Of a DNA stretch of 64,000 bases, positions 25,740-33,914 are shown piece after piece; the first letter of the stretch is position 1, and every line of letters begins with the position of its first letter. The position numbers and the translations under genes are program-made. The notes below the pieces were generated by a model. That model made no database searches, was not told where the DNA came from, and saw only the letters and a program-made list of their open reading frames with translations. The stretch is from Natrinema caseinilyticum. Lineage in GTDB: Archaea; Halobacteriota; Halobacteria; Halobacteriales; Natrialbaceae. The DNA is taken from positions 3,283,369 through 3,347,368 of the forward strand of contig NZ_CP100445.1 of the NCBI RefSeq assembly GCF_024227435.1, in the 5' to 3' direction.

Positions 25740-26144
25740 TTACCGTAACTGATACGATTCCTCGTCGTCCAACTCGTCGAGCAGCAACACCTCGTCTTCC
25801 TCGTCCTCGAGTCGGTCTTGCAGATCGTTGACGTATCCTTTGTACTCGTCGAGTTGTTCGCGGAGGTGTTCGGCCTCGAGTTCCAACCGCTCGTGCTCGC
25901 GGATGAACCGCTTTGGGACTTCGACGGTCGGTGGGAACGAGACGTCCGTCTCGCCATCGGTGGCTCGTGCCTCGAGGTCTCCTTCGGGGACGACCTCGAC
26001 CTGCCCGTCGTGTTCGACTAACTGGTCGACGTAATCCCGGAAGACCGCCGAGAGCGAGATGTTGCGCTCTTCGGCGATCTCCTGGAGCGCCTCGAAGGCG
26101 TCCTCGTTGACCCGAAACGAGATGGTCTTGTTCTTGTTCCCCAT
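25740..26144 (-). CDS. ribbon-helix-helix protein with acidic coiled coil
   Basis: A 134-residue protein. Residues 1-45 (NKTISFRVNEDAFEALQEIA then ISLSAVFRDYVDQLV) form a CopG/Arc-type ribbon-helix-helix DNA-binding fold. Residues about 75-125 form a strongly charged coiled coil (RLELEAEHLREQLDEYKGYV). This architecture suggests a dimeric or higher-order DNA-binding protein, perhaps a regulator or small chromosome-organising factor. ATG 26144 is preferred to 26180 because MGNKNKTISF starts the ribbon strand. No target is visible. Confidence 0.8.
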   Translation of the reverse strand: MGNKNKTISFRVNEDAFEALQEIAEERNISLSAVFRDYVDQLVEHDGQVEVVPEGDLEARATDGETDVSFPPTVEVPKRFIREHERLELEAEHLREQLDEYKGYVNDLQDRLEDEEDEVLLLDELDDEESYQLR

Positions 26145-26333
26145 GGATACCCATACTCTTCTTTCACGCCACTTAACCATTCGTCAGACGGACAGGGTGT
26201 ATCGGCCGGAAATAAAGTGACGCGGGGGAATCTCGACGGCGTTGGCGTCTGCAGCGGCGATTCGGTGGGATAGCCGGTTCGCAGTGCGGAAAAAACACGA
26301 CGAATCGAACGACGGATTCGGTGTGTCGACGAT

Positions 26334-26969
26334 TCAGGCGGTGGCTTCCCGATCGTCGACGGTCTCGAGGCTCTCGAGCGCCTGGATCACGTCGTTGCGA
26401 TAGTTGACGACGGGCGAGTCGTACTGCTCGCGGGCCATCTGGGCGTACTCGTTCGTCGGTGCGGTCGAGGCGCTTTCGGGCGCCTCCTGTTCGCGTTCCC
26501 ACTCCGCGAAAGCTTCGATGCGGTCGAGTGTTCGCTCGGCGGTTTCGACGACCCATCGGTCGCGGGTATCCTCGTCGACGATCGAGATGGACTCCGGTCG
26601 CAGGGAGACGTTGACGGTGCCGTCGTCGGTTTCGTAGGTGCGGGGTTTGCCGACGATGGAGACGTACGCCGGCGGTTCGGTGTCCCGCAGGACGGAGGCG
26701 GCCTCGGGCTGGTACTGACCGGCGTAGACGAAGAACGTGCCGGTCGGGTCGACGACCCGGCCGCGCCAGTACTCGCTGTCCTCGCCGACGTCTTCGGTCT
26801 CGGTGAGTGTGCCGACGACGAACACGCGGTTCGCGCGGTCGCCCGTCGGGAGCAGCGCGTAATTGGGGGCGCGCTCGTCGTCGCTCTCTTTGAAGGTGTA
26901 CGTCGAATCGTTGAATTCCGAGGCGAAGACGCGGCGGGCGACTTCGCGGGTGAGTTCTGCCTGGCTCAT
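26334..26969 (-). CDS. rpap3: RPA-associated protein
   Basis: A 211-residue OB-fold protein of the COG3390 type, starting MSQAELTREVARRVFASEFND and containing YWRGRVVDPTGTFFVYAGQY. In Haloferax such proteins form a specific complex with the RPA encoded next to them and support single-stranded DNA handling in replication and repair. Its ATG is one base past the stop of the rpa gene, so the two are clearly one operon. A two-gene arrangement without a phosphoesterase matches the rpa3-rpap3 type rather than the rpa1 type. Confidence 0.88.
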   Translation of the reverse strand: MSQAELTREVARRVFASEFNDSTYTFKESDDERAPNYALLPTGDRANRVFVVGTLTETEDVGEDSEYWRGRVVDPTGTFFVYAGQYQPEAASVLRDTEPPAYVSIVGKPRTYETDDGTVNVSLRPESISIVDEDTRDRWVVETAERTLDRIEAFAEWEREQEAPESASTAPTNEYAQMAREQYDSPVVNYRNDVIQALESLETVDDREATA

Positions 26970-26970
26970 G

Positions 26971-27900
26971 TCACATCGACCTCGCTTTGATCAGCAACTG
27001 TTCCGCATCCGCCGGCCCGTCGAGTTCGTCGACGTCGTCGGCCAGGACGTAGCGACCGAACGTCGGCCCCTCGATTCGGTAATAGGTGCCGACGATGTCG
27101 TCTGCGATCTCGTCGGCGACGACGGTCGTATCCAGTGCGTCCATCGCCATCTCCTTTGCCTCCTCGAGGCTCAGGCCGGTCAGTGCTTCGGTGGCGTCCT
27201 TGTCGAAGATGACCTCGTGGGCGTCGATGCCGTCGTCGACGACGGCCTTGATCCGGAGATCGAATTCACCTTCGACCTCGCCGTGTTCGTTACAGCGGCC
27301 GTTCTGGAGGACGCGCGTACAGTCGTCCTTCGGGCAGCGCTTGATCAGGCCGCTTCCGCTTTGCATGTCGACTAACGCGCCCTCGATCTCGCTGGTGTCG
27401 TCGCCGACCTCTATGTCCTCGTCGAGTTCCTCGATGACGGTCGTCGAGTTGAGTTTGACCGAGTACCGGCCCTGGTACTCGTCGGTAACGACGTTTCGAA
27501 GCTCGTAGACGCCGCCCTCCTCGAGTGCGGGAAGGTCGGACTTGGCCCACTTGGTGAATTTGATGGTCCCCGTCGGGTCGCCGAGCAGACCGACCTGCGC
27601 GACCGAGTCGCTGCGGGGGTCCCAGAGTTCGATGACTTTGGCCGTCAGGTCGATCCACTCCTCGGGTTCGTCGACGTCCTCGACGTTGGCCGCTTCGCTG
27701 CCGCCGCTCGCGATGTCCTCGCGTTCGAGGCCGGCCTCCTCGAGGTAGTGGTTCGTGACGCTCCGTCGCGCCTCGTCGATCGGGACCTTGTACTCGTCGA
27801 CGAGCGTGGTCAGGCGCTCTTCGACGTCCTCGACGCTCACGTCGAGGTGGTCCGAAAACTGCTCGTGTATGTCGTCCGCGTGTTGACGTACGTCGCTCAT
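26971..27900 (-). CDS. rpa3: replication factor A (single-stranded DNA-binding protein)
   Basis: A 309-residue protein with an N-terminal helical region (1-60), an OB fold at about 83-155 and a zinc finger Cys189-x4-Cys194-x8-Cys203-x2-His206. It coats single-stranded DNA during replication and repair. The upstream region carries a strong TATA box (27959-27966) and a textbook Shine-Dalgarno AAGGAGGAGG 9 bases before the ATG, so this is one of the few genes here with a clear leader. It is co-transcribed with the downstream rpap gene. Confidence 0.92.
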   Translation of the reverse strand: MSDVRQHADDIHEQFSDHLDVSVEDVEERLTTLVDEYKVPIDEARRSVTNHYLEEAGLEREDIASGGSEAANVEDVDEPEEWIDLTAKVIELWDPRSDSVAQVGLLGDPTGTIKFTKWAKSDLPALEEGGVYELRNVVTDEYQGRYSVKLNSTTVIEELDEDIEVGDDTSEIEGALVDMQSGSGLIKRCPKDDCTRVLQNGRCNEHGEVEGEFDLRIKAVVDDGIDAHEVIFDKDATEALTGLSLEEAKEMAMDALDTTVVADEIADDIVGTYYRIEGPTFGRYVLADDVDELDGPADAEQLLIKARSM

Positions 27901-27909
27901 TGTGTCACG

Positions 27910-27919
27910 CCTCCTCCTT
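27910..27919 (-). promoter_or_regulatory. strong Shine-Dalgarno site of the rpa operon
   Basis: AAGGAGGAGG on the minus strand, 9 bases before the ATG at 27900. It decides this start against the in-frame ATG at 27939 upstream. Confidence 0.85.
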
Positions 27920-27958
27920 GGTTTCACTGGGAGGCACACGTCCGTTCGCGCCCGATAG

Positions 27959-27966
27959 TATTTAAA
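27959..27966 (-). promoter_or_regulatory. TATA box of the rpa operon
   Basis: TTTAAATA on the minus strand within GTACTTTAAATACTATC. Transcription would start near 27935, giving a leader of about 35 bases that includes the Shine-Dalgarno site. Confidence 0.75.
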
Positions 27967-28096
27967 GTACCGCCACCGGAGCGGAAGTGAAGGTCGGCGA
28001 AAGAAACCGCACGACCGCGTGGAGGGGGAGTTTCGTCCCGGCGGTCCGCGCCGTCGACGGAAACCAGCGGCGGTTCGATGCTGGATCGTATCGACA

Positions 28097-28993
28097 CTAT
28101 CCGTCGCGCCCGCCGACTGCGAGCGCCGCGTCCACGGCGTCGCCGATCGTCTCCGTCCCCGCGTCGTCGACCGAAACCAGCGGTGGGCGAACCTCGTCGG
28201 ACGGAACGACGTCGCGGTGGGCCAGCGCCGTTTTCGTCGCCGGGGCGAAGTCGTGGGTCGTACAGGCGTCGAACAGCGGCGCGATCGCGTCTCTCTGGAG
28301 GTCCCGGCCGCGCTCGTCCGCCGCGTGCTCGAACGCCTCGTTCAGCACGCTGGGGACGACGTTCGACAGCGCGTTGACCCCGCCGTCGGCACCCATCCGG
28401 AGCGCGGGGACCAGCAAGGCGTCGTACCCCTGCAGACACAGGAACTCGTCGGGGGTTTCCCGGAGGACGGTCTGGAAGGACGCCAGATCGCCGCTCGAGT
28501 CCTTGATCCCGATCGCTCGTTCGTGGTCCGCGACGGCGGCGACGGTCTCGGGCTCGATACGCTGGCCCGTACACTGCGGAATGTTGTACAGCAGGACGGG
28601 GAGCGACGCCTCGTCGAGGACGGCCTCGAGGAACCGTCGGTTGCCAGCCGGCGCGTTCGCGGTGGTGAAGTAGGGCGTGACGATCACGGCGGCGTCAGCG
28701 CCCGCCGCGGCGGCGCGGTCTACGGCCGCGACGGTTTCGCCGATACTCGTCGCGGCGGCGCCGGCGACGACGGGAACGGCGGCGTTGTCGACGGTCGTCT
28801 CGAGGACGCGCCGTTGCTCGTCGGCCGTCAAACTCGGGAATTCGCCGGTCGTCCCGCAGGGAAAGACGGCGTCGATCCCGCCGTCGTGGAGGTGCTCGAG
28901 CAGGTCGACGAGCGCCGAGTCGTCGATCGATCCATCGTCGAACGGGGTCACCATCGGACAGGTGATTCCCCGAAGCGCGTCGCGGACGTCCAT
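28097..28993 (-). CDS. DHDPS/NAL family aldolase (DapA-like or KDPG aldolase)
   Basis: A 298-residue TIM-barrel Schiff-base aldolase. GTTGE is at residues 47-51, Tyr136 in LLYNIPQCTGQ, and the Schiff-base Lys164 in GIKDSSGD. The family covers dihydrodipicolinate synthase (lysine), N-acetylneuraminate lyase and 2-keto-3-deoxy-(6-phospho)gluconate aldolase. The gene is not beside dapB, and haloarchaea use a KDPG aldolase of this family in the semiphosphorylated Entner-Doudoroff pathway, so a sugar-acid aldolase is at least as likely as DapA. The ATG at 28993 excludes a longer read-through frame. Confidence 0.85.
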   Translation of the reverse strand: MDVRDALRGITCPMVTPFDDGSIDDSALVDLLEHLHDGGIDAVFPCGTTGEFPSLTADEQRRVLETTVDNAAVPVVAGAAATSIGETVAAVDRAAAAGADAAVIVTPYFTTANAPAGNRRFLEAVLDEASLPVLLYNIPQCTGQRIEPETVAAVADHERAIGIKDSSGDLASFQTVLRETPDEFLCLQGYDALLVPALRMGADGGVNALSNVVPSVLNEAFEHAADERGRDLQRDAIAPLFDACTTHDFAPATKTALAHRDVVPSDEVRPPLVSVDDAGTETIGDAVDAALAVGGRDG

Positions 28994-29151
28994 GTGGCTG
29001 GGTACGGCCGATCCGCCAAAGTCGTTGGCATCGGCCCGGATCACAGCGCCGCCCGGGGCAACGTGGTTCGGCCGACGTGCTGTCGGCGACGAATCGGAAC
29101 GACGGCCCGTCGGCGACGAACCTATGTGCCCGGCGCTCGAACCACGGAGCA

Positions 29152-29463
29152 ATGGCGGATCGGCGACAACTCGAGCGATTCCTGCGCTCGACGCTGCAGG
29201 GGGCGGGCGAGCAGTTCGAAGCGTTTCGCAGATCGACCGACGAGCAATTCGAGGAGGCTCGCGGCTCCTACGAAGTGGCGAAGAACGCCCGCAGCCTTCC
29301 GTCGGACGAGGCAGGGCGGGCGAAGATCGTCTGTCGGCGCCACGCCCAGCAGCGGGCCGCGAAGCTCGACGAAGAGTACCGACCGGCCTGTTACGAGGCG
29401 GGCCACCCCGACTGCGAGGGCTGTGCCGAGGACGTCCGCGAAGGGCGGATCGAGACCTGGTGA
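29152..29463 (+). CDS. DUF7091 family haloarchaeal protein
   Basis: A 103-residue protein starting MADRRQLERFLRSTLQGAGE. The N-terminal 60 residues are helical and amphipathic; the C-terminus has cysteines in CYEAGHPDCEGCAEDV that may bind metal. It matches the haloarchaeal DUF7091 pattern; function unknown. Its stop is 1 base before the ATG of the guanylyltransferase gene, so the two are likely co-transcribed. Confidence 0.8.
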   Translation: MADRRQLERFLRSTLQGAGEQFEAFRRSTDEQFEEARGSYEVAKNARSLPSDEAGRAKIVCRRHAQQRAAKLDEEYRPACYEAGHPDCEGCAEDVREGRIETW

Positions 29464-29464
29464 C

Positions 29465-30517
29465 ATGGATCGGCCGATCGTCGCCTGCGTCCTCGCTGGT
29501 GGAACCGGCAGTCGCCTCTATCCCGCCAGTCGGAGCGATCGACCCAAGCAATTTCTCTCGCTCGTCGGCGAGCGATCGCTGCTCGCCCGAACGATGGATC
29601 GGACCACCTTCGCCGACGAACGGTACGTTCTGACCCGCGGCTCCTTCGCCGACGAGATTCACGATCACGCACCCGAGGCGGGCGTGCTGGTCGAACCGGC
29701 GGGCAAGGACACCGGCCCCGCGCTGGTCTACGCCGCCTGGCGGCTTCGCGACCTGTCGGGACGGGAACCGGTACTGGTCTGTCTCCCGAGCGACCACCAC
29801 GTCGCCGACGACGCCGCGTTCGCGGCGCGACTCGAGCGCGCCGCCGAGATCGCCGGCGAAACCGACGGACTCGTGACCCTGGGCGTCGAGCCCGCGCGGC
29901 CGGCGACGGGATACGGGTACGTCGTCCCCGATCGCGACGGGCCGTCCCTCGAGACGGGCGACGACCCGGAGACGGACTACGCCGGTATCGATCGATTCAC
30001 GGAGAAACCCGACCGCGAGGAGGCGACGCGGCTCATCGAGTCCGGCGCGTACTGGAACGCGGGCATCTTCGCCTGGACGCCGAGTGCCCTCCTCCGGGCG
30101 GCGCGGACCTCGCCGCTGGCACCGCTGGTGGAGGCGCTCGAGGCGGGCGATCCCGGCCGCGGATTCGATGCGATCGACCCCGTGAGCGTGGATTACGCGA
30201 TCATGGAGCGAGCCGCCGAGGCGTACGTGACGCCGCTGTCGGTCGGCTGGGACGACCTCGGGACGTGGGACGCCGTCGGACGGGTAGTCGGCCGGAGCGC
30301 CGAACGCGACGGCGAAAACCGGATCGTCGACGGAGACGTGCTGTCGATCGACGCGTCGAACAACGTGGTCGCCGCGCCCGACGCGCACGTCTCCCTTCTC
30401 GCGGTCGACGACCTGCTCGTCGCGGCGTTCGACGATCGAATCGTCGTCGCCCCGCGCGGCGCGTCACAGCGACTCCGCGCGGTCGTCGAGGCGCTTCGCG
30501 AACGCGATGCGTTTTGA
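29465..30517 (+). CDS. mannose-1-phosphate guanylyltransferase
   Basis: A 350-residue nucleotidyltransferase. The nucleotide-binding motif LAGGTGSRLYPASR is at residues 10-23, followed by RPKQFLSL; FTEKPD and YWNAGIFAW mark the active site. It makes GDP-mannose for glycans. The bacterial isomerase domain is missing, so it is the short single-activity form. The first bases of an imperfect 30-base tandem repeat overlap its stop codon. ATG at 29465 follows DUF7091 by 1 base. Confidence 0.92.
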   Translation: MDRPIVACVLAGGTGSRLYPASRSDRPKQFLSLVGERSLLARTMDRTTFADERYVLTRGSFADEIHDHAPEAGVLVEPAGKDTGPALVYAAWRLRDLSGREPVLVCLPSDHHVADDAAFAARLERAAEIAGETDGLVTLGVEPARPATGYGYVVPDRDGPSLETGDDPETDYAGIDRFTEKPDREEATRLIESGAYWNAGIFAWTPSALLRAARTSPLAPLVEALEAGDPGRGFDAIDPVSVDYAIMERAAEAYVTPLSVGWDDLGTWDAVGRVVGRSAERDGENRIVDGDVLSIDASNNVVAAPDAHVSLLAVDDLLVAAFDDRIVVAPRGASQRLRAVVEALRERDAF

Positions 30518-30568
30518 GGCTGAGACGCCTGGACAACTCGTTTTGAAAGCTCAGACGTCTGGCAAACT
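30510..30568. repeat. imperfect 30-base tandem repeat after the guanylyltransferase gene
   Basis: Copy 1 (30510-30538) and copy 2 (30539-30568) share CGTTTTGA, AGACG, CTGG and CAAACT-like blocks. The stop codon lies within copy 1. Both contain short T-runs, so they could act as a transcription terminator region. Confidence 0.6.
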
Positions 30569-30635
30569 CGTTTCGAGGGCCTAAGAAGGAGAGTCGAGCG
30601 GTCGGATGGGGTTCCGGACGGGGGAATCGGTCCGG

Positions 30636-30845
30636 TTAGCCGGCCCGTGACGACTCACCGTTCGTGTCACCGTTCGGCGACCACACCGCCCAGACGACGA
30701 TCGCGAGGGCGACCGCTATCCCGATGACGCCAGTCTCGAGGACGGTTAGCTCGACGCCGAACCACGAGAGTGCCGTCCGGAGTTCGACGACGAACGGGAC
30801 GAGCATGACCAGAACCACGAGGAGTGCGCCCTCGGAGATGCGCAT
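30636..30845 (-). CDS. cbaE: small subunit of ba3-type terminal oxidase (CbaE-like)
   Basis: A 69-residue protein with two membrane segments (ALLVVLVMLVPFVVEL and VIGIAVALAIVVWAVW). Its ATG follows the cbaA stop with no gap, so it belongs to the oxidase operon. The gene order matches the cbaDBAE operon described for Natronomonas, where cbaE is a small hydrophobic protein. The halocyanin gene found there next is not present here. Confidence 0.75.
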   Translation of the reverse strand: MRISEGALLVVLVMLVPFVVELRTALSWFGVELTVLETGVIGIAVALAIVVWAVWSPNGDTNGESSRAG

Positions 30846-32597
30846 CTACCGCATCACCTCCGTGAGTGACTCGAGCGCGAGCCCGGGATCGGTCCCGATC
30901 GTGAGCTGGAAGCCGTCGATGCCCGGACCGAACAGGCCGCCGGCGTCGACGATGCTCGCGAGCGGGAGGGTGTAGGCGATGATCACGAGCGTGGCCGCGA
31001 TGGCGGTCCAGAGTTTGAGGTTGTCCAGAATGGCCGGCGAGTCCTCCGGTCCGGAGAGCGTGCCGGCGTAGGTGTTGTCGGGGATCGCGTCGCTGGTGCC
31101 GTTGAACGAGGTCATGATCATGTTCGCGAGGAACAGGGCGAGCGACACGGTCAGTATCACGCCGCCCAGAGCGACCTGCATATTGATCTCGCCGACGGTG
31201 CCGACGGCGGGCTCGAACTCGAAGCCCTGATACTGCGGTTCGGCGGTCCGGCGGGGCATCCCGAACAACCCGGACCGGTGCATCGCGTTCGACATGAACG
31301 TCATCCCGACGAACCAGAGCAGGACCTGCGCCAGCGCGACCGAACGGTTCCAGAGCTTCTTCCCGGTCAGTTGCGGGATGAACCAGTACGACGCCGCCAT
31401 GAAGGTCAGCGCGACGGCCGTGCCGACGGTGAGGTGGAAGTGTCCGACGACCCACCAGCTGTTGTGGACGAGGTAGTTGATGTTCATCCCCGCGTTGATC
31501 ATGCCGGAGAAGCCGGCCGCGGCGAACATGAGGCCCGCGAGCGCCATGCCGGTGAAGACCGGATCACGCCACGGAAGCGCTTTGAGCCAGCCGAGGTAGC
31601 CCTCGCCGCCGCGCTGACGCGCGCCGTGTTCGATGCTCGCGACGACGGTAAAGGCCGTGAGCAGGCTCGGAAGCAGGAGGAACATCGTGTTCGTCATCGC
31701 GATGAACTTGTATCCCTCCGCGATTCCGGGATCCAGGTACTGGTGGTGGATCCCGAGCGGCGTCGAGAGTAACAGGAACAGCACGAAGACGACGCGTGCG
31801 AGCGGATCGCTGAACAGCTTTCCGCCGGAGAACTTCGGCAGCATGACGTACCACATCAGGTACGCCGGCATCAGCCAGAAGTAGACGACGGCGTGACCGA
31901 AGTACCAGAACAGCGTCCGGGTCAGCAACGGATTCACCGAGTCGGTGATCCCGAGCGACCACGGTAGCAAGAACACGAGGATCGACAGCGCGACGCCGAG
32001 GGTACAGATGTACCAGAACAACGTCGTCGTCAACACCATGAACGCCGGAAGCGGAATCCGCTCGTCGGGATTGTCGTCGCGCCAGGCGAACCACGTCCGG
32101 AACCAATCGACGCCGGCCAGCCAGGACCCGACGACGAACAGCACGAGACCCACGTAGAAGAGCGGGTGGGCCTGCAGCGGTGCGTAGAACGTAAAGAGGA
32201 CGTCCGCGTTCAGCGGCGCCCCGAGCACCTCGGGGGCTTCCTCGAGGAAGCCGCTGAAGATCGTGACGGCGACCATCACGGAGCCGACGACCATCATCGC
32301 GTACCAGCCCCAGGTGAACCGACTGTCCACGACGCCGCGCTCGAGGCTCGTCGTGACGGCCCAGGTAAACGTCCCAACCAGGAAGAAGATCGTGAACGTA
32401 ATCGCGAGCAGGACGCCGTGGGCCGTCAACACGGTGTAGTAATCGGGCGACTGGATGAATCGGAAGACGTCCGTCCGGTGGAGCGCCTGTACGAGGCCGA
32501 GCGTCCCGCCGATCGCCAGCGCGATGAAGGAACTCCAGAACGCGGCCTTGATAATTCTGGCTTCGGTCGGGAACTGGTCGACGTAGGCGTTACGCAT
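30846..32597 (-). CDS. cbaA: cytochrome ba3-type terminal oxidase subunit I
   Basis: A 583-residue heme-copper oxidase subunit with about 13 membrane segments. Recognisable parts are TAHGVLLAITFTIFF (low-spin heme ligand region), GHAVVYFWLMPAYL (CuB His), LGIHHQYLDPGI (two CuB His) and WVVGHFHLTVGTAV (heme ligands). The protein reduces oxygen to water and pumps protons. Starts at 32606 (GTG), 32603 and 32597 (ATG) are possible; ATG 32597 is chosen because GGGGGTG lies 8 bases upstream. It overlaps the end of cbaB by 8 bases. Confidence 0.93.
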   Translation of the reverse strand: MRNAYVDQFPTEARIIKAAFWSSFIALAIGGTLGLVQALHRTDVFRFIQSPDYYTVLTAHGVLLAITFTIFFLVGTFTWAVTTSLERGVVDSRFTWGWYAMMVVGSVMVAVTIFSGFLEEAPEVLGAPLNADVLFTFYAPLQAHPLFYVGLVLFVVGSWLAGVDWFRTWFAWRDDNPDERIPLPAFMVLTTTLFWYICTLGVALSILVFLLPWSLGITDSVNPLLTRTLFWYFGHAVVYFWLMPAYLMWYVMLPKFSGGKLFSDPLARVVFVLFLLLSTPLGIHHQYLDPGIAEGYKFIAMTNTMFLLLPSLLTAFTVVASIEHGARQRGGEGYLGWLKALPWRDPVFTGMALAGLMFAAAGFSGMINAGMNINYLVHNSWWVVGHFHLTVGTAVALTFMAASYWFIPQLTGKKLWNRSVALAQVLLWFVGMTFMSNAMHRSGLFGMPRRTAEPQYQGFEFEPAVGTVGEINMQVALGGVILTVSLALFLANMIMTSFNGTSDAIPDNTYAGTLSGPEDSPAILDNLKLWTAIAATLVIIAYTLPLASIVDAGGLFGPGIDGFQLTIGTDPGLALESLTEVMR

Positions 32598-33381
32598 CGC
32601 CATCACCCCCGCTGGTCTCGTTGCCGACCGTGAGCGTCCCGGTCTCCTCGTGGTCGTCGACCGTCACCGTCCAGTCGTTGTCGCCCGTTTCCAACTCCGC
32701 GGTGTCGACCGCGAACTCGACGGATTCGCTTCCAGCGCCGGCGACCGTCACGTCGCGCTCGTACGTTTGCTCGCCGATCTCGAGCGAGACGGTCGTCTCG
32801 AGGTCGGTCTGCATGCCGTCGCTGACGGTCGCGGTGATCGTCGTTTCGTTGCCCGCCTCGACCTCGTCGGGCGCCTCGACGGACAGTTCGGTCAGGTCGA
32901 ACTCGTCTTCGGGGACGACGTTCAGTTTCCCTTCCATGGTGTGGTGAAACTCGCCGCAGTATTCGTTACAGAGAATGCCGTATTCGCCCGTTTCGTCGAA
33001 CTCCACGGTCATCTGGGACACCTGGCCGGGGACGACCATGGTGTTCACGTTCGTTCCGACGACGGTGAAGCTGTGTGTCACGTCCCGGCTCGTGACGTAA
33101 AACGTCACCTCGCTGTTCGCCGGGATCTCGATTTCGCTCGGATTGTACGACCACGCCTGAGCGACGACGGCCACCTCGTATCTGTTCCCGCCCAGGTGTG
33201 TGACGCCGGGATCGGAGAACCGCTCGTCGTCGTTGATCTGGTCGGGGTCGATCGACCCGCCGTCGTCGTCGATCATGGCGATCCCGGGCCCGACGGCGCC
33301 GTAGGTGATCGTCGCGATGAAGCCGACGATCAGCACCATCGAGGCGACCAGCCACGCCTTCTCGTACGTGTGGATATTCAT
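32590..33381 (-). CDS. cbaB: cytochrome ba3-type oxidase subunit II (CuA)
   Basis: A 263-residue subunit with one N-terminal membrane anchor (residues 9-30) and an outside cupredoxin domain. The CuA ligands are His103 in VTHSFTV, Cys138, Cys142, His146 and Met149 in ILCNEYCGEFHHTMEG. Unusually, about 100 extra residues follow after residue 160; they look like an Ig-like acidic domain ending TVGNETSGGDGDA, similar to halocyanin-type surface extensions. It overlaps cbaD by four bases (ATGA) and cbaA by 8 bases. Confidence 0.93.
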   Translation of the reverse strand: MNIHTYEKAWLVASMVLIVGFIATITYGAVGPGIAMIDDDGGSIDPDQINDDERFSDPGVTHLGGNRYEVAVVAQAWSYNPSEIEIPANSEVTFYVTSRDVTHSFTVVGTNVNTMVVPGQVSQMTVEFDETGEYGILCNEYCGEFHHTMEGKLNVVPEDEFDLTELSVEAPDEVEAGNETTITATVSDGMQTDLETTVSLEIGEQTYERDVTVAGAGSESVEFAVDTAELETGDNDWTVTVDDHEETGTLTVGNETSGGDGDA

Positions 33382-33581
33382 GCCAGTCCCACCACCGTCA
33401 GGGCGGCCCCGACGACGGTCGGACCGTTGCCGAGGAACTCGACGAAGTACATAAACACCCACAGCAGGACCAGAATCAGGAAGTAAATCCCGATTAAGAT
33501 CGCAGTCCCCACCGGATCGTACTCCTCGTGGCCGATCTCGCGGACGTGATCGGGATCCCGTCGTTCCGTCTGTGAACTCAT
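33378..33581 (-). CDS. cbaD: small subunit of ba3-type oxidase (CbaD-like)
   Basis: A 67-residue protein with a short charged N-terminus (SSQTERRDPDHVREIGHEEY) and two hydrophobic segments. It is the first gene of the oxidase operon and overlaps cbaB by an ATGA junction. The frame is open to 33701, but the ATG at 33581 gives the expected small subunit and leaves room for the divergent promoter. Confidence 0.78.
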   Translation of the reverse strand: MSSQTERRDPDHVREIGHEEYDPVGTAILIGIYFLILVLLWVFMYFVEFLGNGPTVVGAALTVVGLA

Positions 33582-33610
33582 ACGATTGAGTTGGGAATAG
33601 GGACGACTTA

Positions 33611-33666
33611 CGACCAGTTGTGATTCCCGCCCGATGGGAAGTGCTCGGGGTATTAAGCCCTGGTCG
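33611..33666. promoter_or_regulatory. inverted repeat in the cbaD/cbaC divergent promoter
   Basis: CGACCAG (33611-33617) and its inverse CTGGTCG (33660-33666) flank a 42-base stretch that includes a TATA-like GTATTAAG at 33649-33656, about 26 bases before the cbaC ATG. It could be a shared operator for the oxidase operon and cbaC. Confidence 0.4.
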
Positions 33667-33681
33667 TCCATAGAATCGGGC

Positions 33682-33900
33682 ATGGCCTTCGAGACACTCA
33701 CCCCGCGGCTCGCAGCGGCCGTCGGGCTCCTCGCGTTCGTTCCGATTCTCGTCTACGGGTTCACCAACTCGGGACTCGCCGGAATCGTCAGTGCGGTGAA
33801 CGTCGTCCTCATCGTCGGCGCGCTGTACATCGCGATGTCGCCGGTCGAGGGAACGCACGGGAGCGACCACCACGGCGACGGAAACGGAACCGTCAGCTGA
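33682..33900 (+). CDS. cbaC: small membrane protein CbaC-like
   Basis: A 72-residue protein with two membrane segments and a His/Asp-rich tail (SPVEGTHGSDHHGDGNG). It is divergent from the cbaDBAE operon and is placed where haloarchaeal genomes carry the gene annotated cbaC. The tail could bind copper. A TATA-like element ends 26 bases before the ATG, implying a leaderless transcript. The 14-base gap to the next gene suggests co-transcription. Confidence 0.7.
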   Translation: MAFETLTPRLAAAVGLLAFVPILVYGFTNSGLAGIVSAVNVVLIVGALYIAMSPVEGTHGSDHHGDGNGTVS

Positions 33901-33914
33901 GCCTCGCCGTCTCC

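Noticed and set aside
28994-30388. upstream part of a 763-codon minus-strand frame running into the aldolase gene
   Set aside because: Only the last 298 codons match the aldolase family; the rest is antisense to the guanylyltransferase and DUF7091 genes.
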